Below, in pieces: positions 5,891 through 7,615 of a stretch of DNA of 7,615 nt. The first letter of the stretch is position 1. Each line of letters begins with the position of its first letter. A program made the translations under genes and the position numbers. Under the pieces are notes generated by a model, which was not told where the DNA came from, ran no database searches, and worked only from the letters and a program-made list of their open reading frames with translations. The DNA comes from Candidatus Heimdallarchaeota archaeon (GTDB lineage Archaea; Asgardarchaeota; Heimdallarchaeia; Heimdallarchaeales; Heimdallarchaeaceae), in contig JAEOTG010000418.1 in assembly GCA_016839985.1 (NCBI GenBank), forward strand, positions 1 to 7,615, in the 5' to 3' direction.

Positions 5891-6796
5891 ATGAATTCAA
5901 AAAGAATCTTCGGTATATTATCAGTTTTATTGTTCTTCAATTTAGTCGTATTTAATGCATCAATTGGATCAGCTATGTTTGATAAATCTACTCCATCAAA
6001 TCAAATTAGTCCTAACCAATCAGTAGTAAATCCTGGTGATTTAACTGAAACAATTTTTGTTCCAGACACAATGAATATAACTAACGATTTTCTGAATATT
6101 CTTGGTTATCATCAAACGCTTAACGAGGACAAAAAAATAAGATGGAAAATAAATACCTATGAAAAAACTGATAACTTTCATCTTTCAGAAGGAGATAAAA
6201 AACTAAAATCTGGAGACACAATTCTAGTTCAAATTGAAACAGATCCTTCAAAGTCTCGTACAAGAGTGCATGAGTGGTGTTCTGTATACGTAAATGATGT
6301 TAATGCTAGATACCCATCAACTGATCTTCACAAGTTAGCAGTATACAAATTTCTACAACCATTAACTATCAATATTACTGAAGATTTTATCGATTATACT
6401 AATCATGTAGATGGTTATTTTGGATATCTAGCAAATTCTGTAAATGTTAATCACACGATATGGGAAGTTCAAGAGGATGTTCTTATTTATCATAATACAG
6501 TATATTCCGAAATAAGTAACAAAACAATAATTACTCTTGAGTTTGATAAAAAAACAGGTTTTCTTAACGATATGAATTATGAAATGTACTATACTAACAC
6601 TACAGGACATTTTGCAGGAGCAAACTTTTCGTTGATAAGATTGCATGGATGGGGTTTACCCTACACCACTACAACATGGGTCGTTTGGATTCCAATAATT
6701 CTTTTATTTACAAGCTTGATTGTTGCTCTCCAATTGCGAGTATTCCAAAAAATAAAAATCTATAGAGAATCAAAAAAACATGCACAAAGAGAGTAA
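5891..6796 (+). CDS. putative secreted type I membrane protein, unknown function
   Basis: I do not recognise a named family. The 301 residues start with a basic N-terminus and a hydrophobic signal segment (residues 5-27), with a plausible cleavage site after GSA (26-28). A polar outer domain follows (about 29-260). It ends in one transmembrane helix (about 263-282, WVVWIPIILLFTSLIVAL) and a basic tail (IKIYRESKKHAQRE). The expected topology is outside domain, anchor, short cytoplasmic tail. The outer domain holds seven N-X-S/T sequons (N42, N62, N161, N187, N210, N236, N245), fitting archaeal N-glycosylation. The second half reads as a beta-rich repeat unit with a strand-turn pattern EFDKKTGFLNDMNYEMYY (217-234). 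The domain has a single Cys (C130). No enzyme motif is seen. It may be a surface or S-layer-associated protein. It appears to be transcribed alone, with a strong terminator after it. Confidence 0.65.
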   Translation: MNSKRIFGILSVLLFFNLVVFNASIGSAMFDKSTPSNQISPNQSVVNPGDLTETIFVPDTMNITNDFLNILGYHQTLNEDKKIRWKINTYEKTDNFHLSEGDKKLKSGDTILVQIETDPSKSRTRVHEWCSVYVNDVNARYPSTDLHKLAVYKFLQPLTINITEDFIDYTNHVDGYFGYLANSVNVNHTIWEVQEDVLIYHNTVYSEISNKTIITLEFDKKTGFLNDMNYEMYYTNTTGHFAGANFSLIRLHGWGLPYTTTTWVVWIPIILLFTSLIVALQLRVFQKIKIYRESKKHAQRE

Positions 6797-6841
6797 AACT
6801 ACACTCTTTTTTCTTTTGTTTTTGTTAATTGTAGTTTTTTT
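6795..6841 (+). terminator. hairpin plus T-tract terminator after the membrane protein
   Basis: AAAACTACA (6795-6803) and TGTAGTTTT (6830-6838) are exact reverse complements and form a 9-bp stem around a T-rich 26-base loop. The stem begins inside the stop codon. A run of seven T (6835-6841) closes it, and the loop itself holds runs of six, four and five T. A further run of eight T lies at 6878-6885. This is the clearest terminator in the window. Confidence 0.7.
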
Positions 6842-6900
6842 ACCAAATAACGAAAATGTTATATGGTTATATTTTTGTTTTTTTTCTCCAAAAGAAAATG

Positions 6901-6936
6901 TATTTTAATTCTGATTGTTATAAAATAAAATGTGAT
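6901..6936 (+). promoter_or_regulatory. promoter and ribosome-binding site of AMP phosphorylase
   Basis: Candidate TATA boxes are TATTTTAATT (6901-6910) and TTATAAAAT (6918-6926), the latter 16-24 nt before the ATG at 6942. GTGAT at 6932-6936, 5 nt before the ATG, matches part of the sequence complementary to the archaeal 16S rRNA 3' end. If used, it implies the upstream box and a short leader. Confidence 0.4.
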
Positions 6937-6941
6937 TTAAA

Positions 6942-7615
6942 ATGACAAGCTTGAAAACTAAAAAATTTGATCTTAACACTGAGAGAGATTTTGTATTAAT
7001 TAACTCTCAAACTCTAAGCAATTTAAAAATGAAACACTCTTCATATGTTAAAGTGAAGAGTGATACAGGAGAAATAATGTGTGAAATTATTGCTACTGAA
7101 AATCTAATCGAACCAGAATTAATAGGTTTGAAAGAATCTTCAATTAAGCTGTTAAATATTAAAGAAGGTCAAAAAATAAGCATTTATGCTCGTAGAAAAC
7201 CCGCTTCATTAGAGCATGTAAAAAATAAAAGGGAAGGAAGTGTTTGGAAAGAAAACCAGATTCGTTCAATTGTAAATGATATTTGTAGCGGGCAATATAC
7301 TGATCTGGAAATTTCAATGTTCACACTAGCACAATTTTACAAAGGATTGAACATGGATGAAATACAATTCTTAACCTCCTCAATGAGCGAATATGGGACT
7401 ACAATTGATTTTGATGAACCTGTATATGATAAGCATTCTATAGGTGGAATCCCTGGAAACAAAGTTTCACTTATTATTGTTCCTACTGTCGCTGCAGCAG
7501 GTTTGTTAATCCCAAAGACAAGTTCTAGAGCTATAACAAGTCCCTCTGGAACTGCTGATACTATGGAAGTTTTATGTGATGTTAACTTTTCAGCAGATGA
7601 AATACTTGAAATAGC
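6942..7615 (+). CDS. deoA: AMP phosphorylase (3' end missing)
   Basis: Catalyses AMP + phosphate to adenine + ribose 1,5-bisphosphate, the first step of the archaeal AMP pathway. R15P isomerase and form III RuBisCO then feed the sugar into central carbon metabolism. The frame is open from ATG 6942 to the window end: 224 codons, under half of the usual length of about 500. Residues 1-85 form the extra N-terminal domain typical of archaeal enzymes and absent from bacterial thymidine phosphorylase. The helical domain follows (about 100-160). Then comes the phosphate-binding region KHSIGGIPGNK (164-174) and SSRAITSPSGTADTME (194-209). The IGG-PGNK form, instead of the bacterial STGG-GD, marks the AMP rather than thymidine enzyme. 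The ATG is supported by a start near the first conserved strand and by GTGAT just upstream. Adenine deaminase in the same window can use the adenine product. The isomerase and RuBisCO genes are not visible here. Confidence 0.95.
   Translation, partial: MTSLKTKKFDLNTERDFVLINSQTLSNLKMKHSSYVKVKSDTGEIMCEIIATENLIEPELIGLKESSIKLLNIKEGQKISIYARRKPASLEHVKNKREGSVWKENQIRSIVNDICSGQYTDLEISMFTLAQFYKGLNMDEIQFLTSSMSEYGTTIDFDEPVYDKHSIGGIPGNKVSLIIVPTVAAAGLLIPKTSSRAITSPSGTADTMEVLCDVNFSADEILEI

Noticed and set aside
1..7615. Mobile element, CRISPR array, defence island or novel multi-gene system
   Set aside because: No transposase, integrase, nuclease, regularly spaced repeats or terminal inverted repeats are visible, and the genes are mainly metabolic or housekeeping units with separate promoters.
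6942..7615. Thymidine/pyrimidine phosphorylase instead of AMP phosphorylase
   Set aside because: The extra N-terminal domain and the KHSIGGIPGNK motif match the archaeal AMP enzyme, not the bacterial pyrimidine enzymes.

Overview
This window is AT-rich (about one third G+C by eye) and gene-dense. It looks like a piece of an archaeal chromosome. The strongest marker is the 3'-most gene, an archaeal-type AMP phosphorylase with the KHSIGG-PGNK signature rather than the bacterial thymidine phosphorylase motif. Supporting signs are a free-standing AlaX editing protein, T-tract terminators, TTG and GTG starts, weak or absent Shine-Dalgarno sites, and T/A-rich boxes about 20-35 nt before most start codons, which suggests leaderless transcripts. 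A secreted, glycosylation-site-rich protein with a single C-terminal anchor and a CrtI-like oxidoreductase would suit an Asgard-type or other mesophilic archaeon, but lineage is inference only.

Layout: (1) the 3' part of an alpha/beta hydrolase on the plus strand, with a Cys at the nucleophile position. (2) A DegV-family lipid-binding protein on the minus strand, abutting gene 1 tail to tail with no spacer. (3) A 100-bp divergent promoter region, then adenine deaminase (plus). (4) A 163-bp spacer with a GC-rich hairpin and a possible 17-residue ORF, then a FAD-dependent phytoene-desaturase/retinol-saturase-like oxidoreductase. (5) A short T-rich spacer, then AlaX. (6) A putative type I membrane protein with a signal peptide and C-terminal anchor. 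(7) A T-rich terminator spacer, then AMP phosphorylase, cut by the window end.

Functional links: AMP phosphorylase releases adenine and ribose 1,5-bisphosphate from AMP, and adenine deaminase turns adenine into hypoxanthine plus ammonia. The two genes are therefore consecutive steps of AMP breakdown and purine salvage, although three unrelated genes lie between them. AlaX clears mischarged tRNA(Ala). DegV, the hydrolase and the FAD enzyme may all touch lipids or isoprenoids, but nothing in the sequence ties them into one pathway. Each gene appears to have its own promoter, so this is a set of single-gene units rather than an operon.

I found no tRNA, rRNA, CRISPR array, insertion sequence, phage or defence gene, and no convincing new multi-gene system. 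The points most worth a second look are the Cys-type hydrolase, the perfect palindrome at the zero-gap convergent junction, the altered AlaX metal motif, the divergent-promoter dyad and the small ORF/hairpin before the oxidoreductase.
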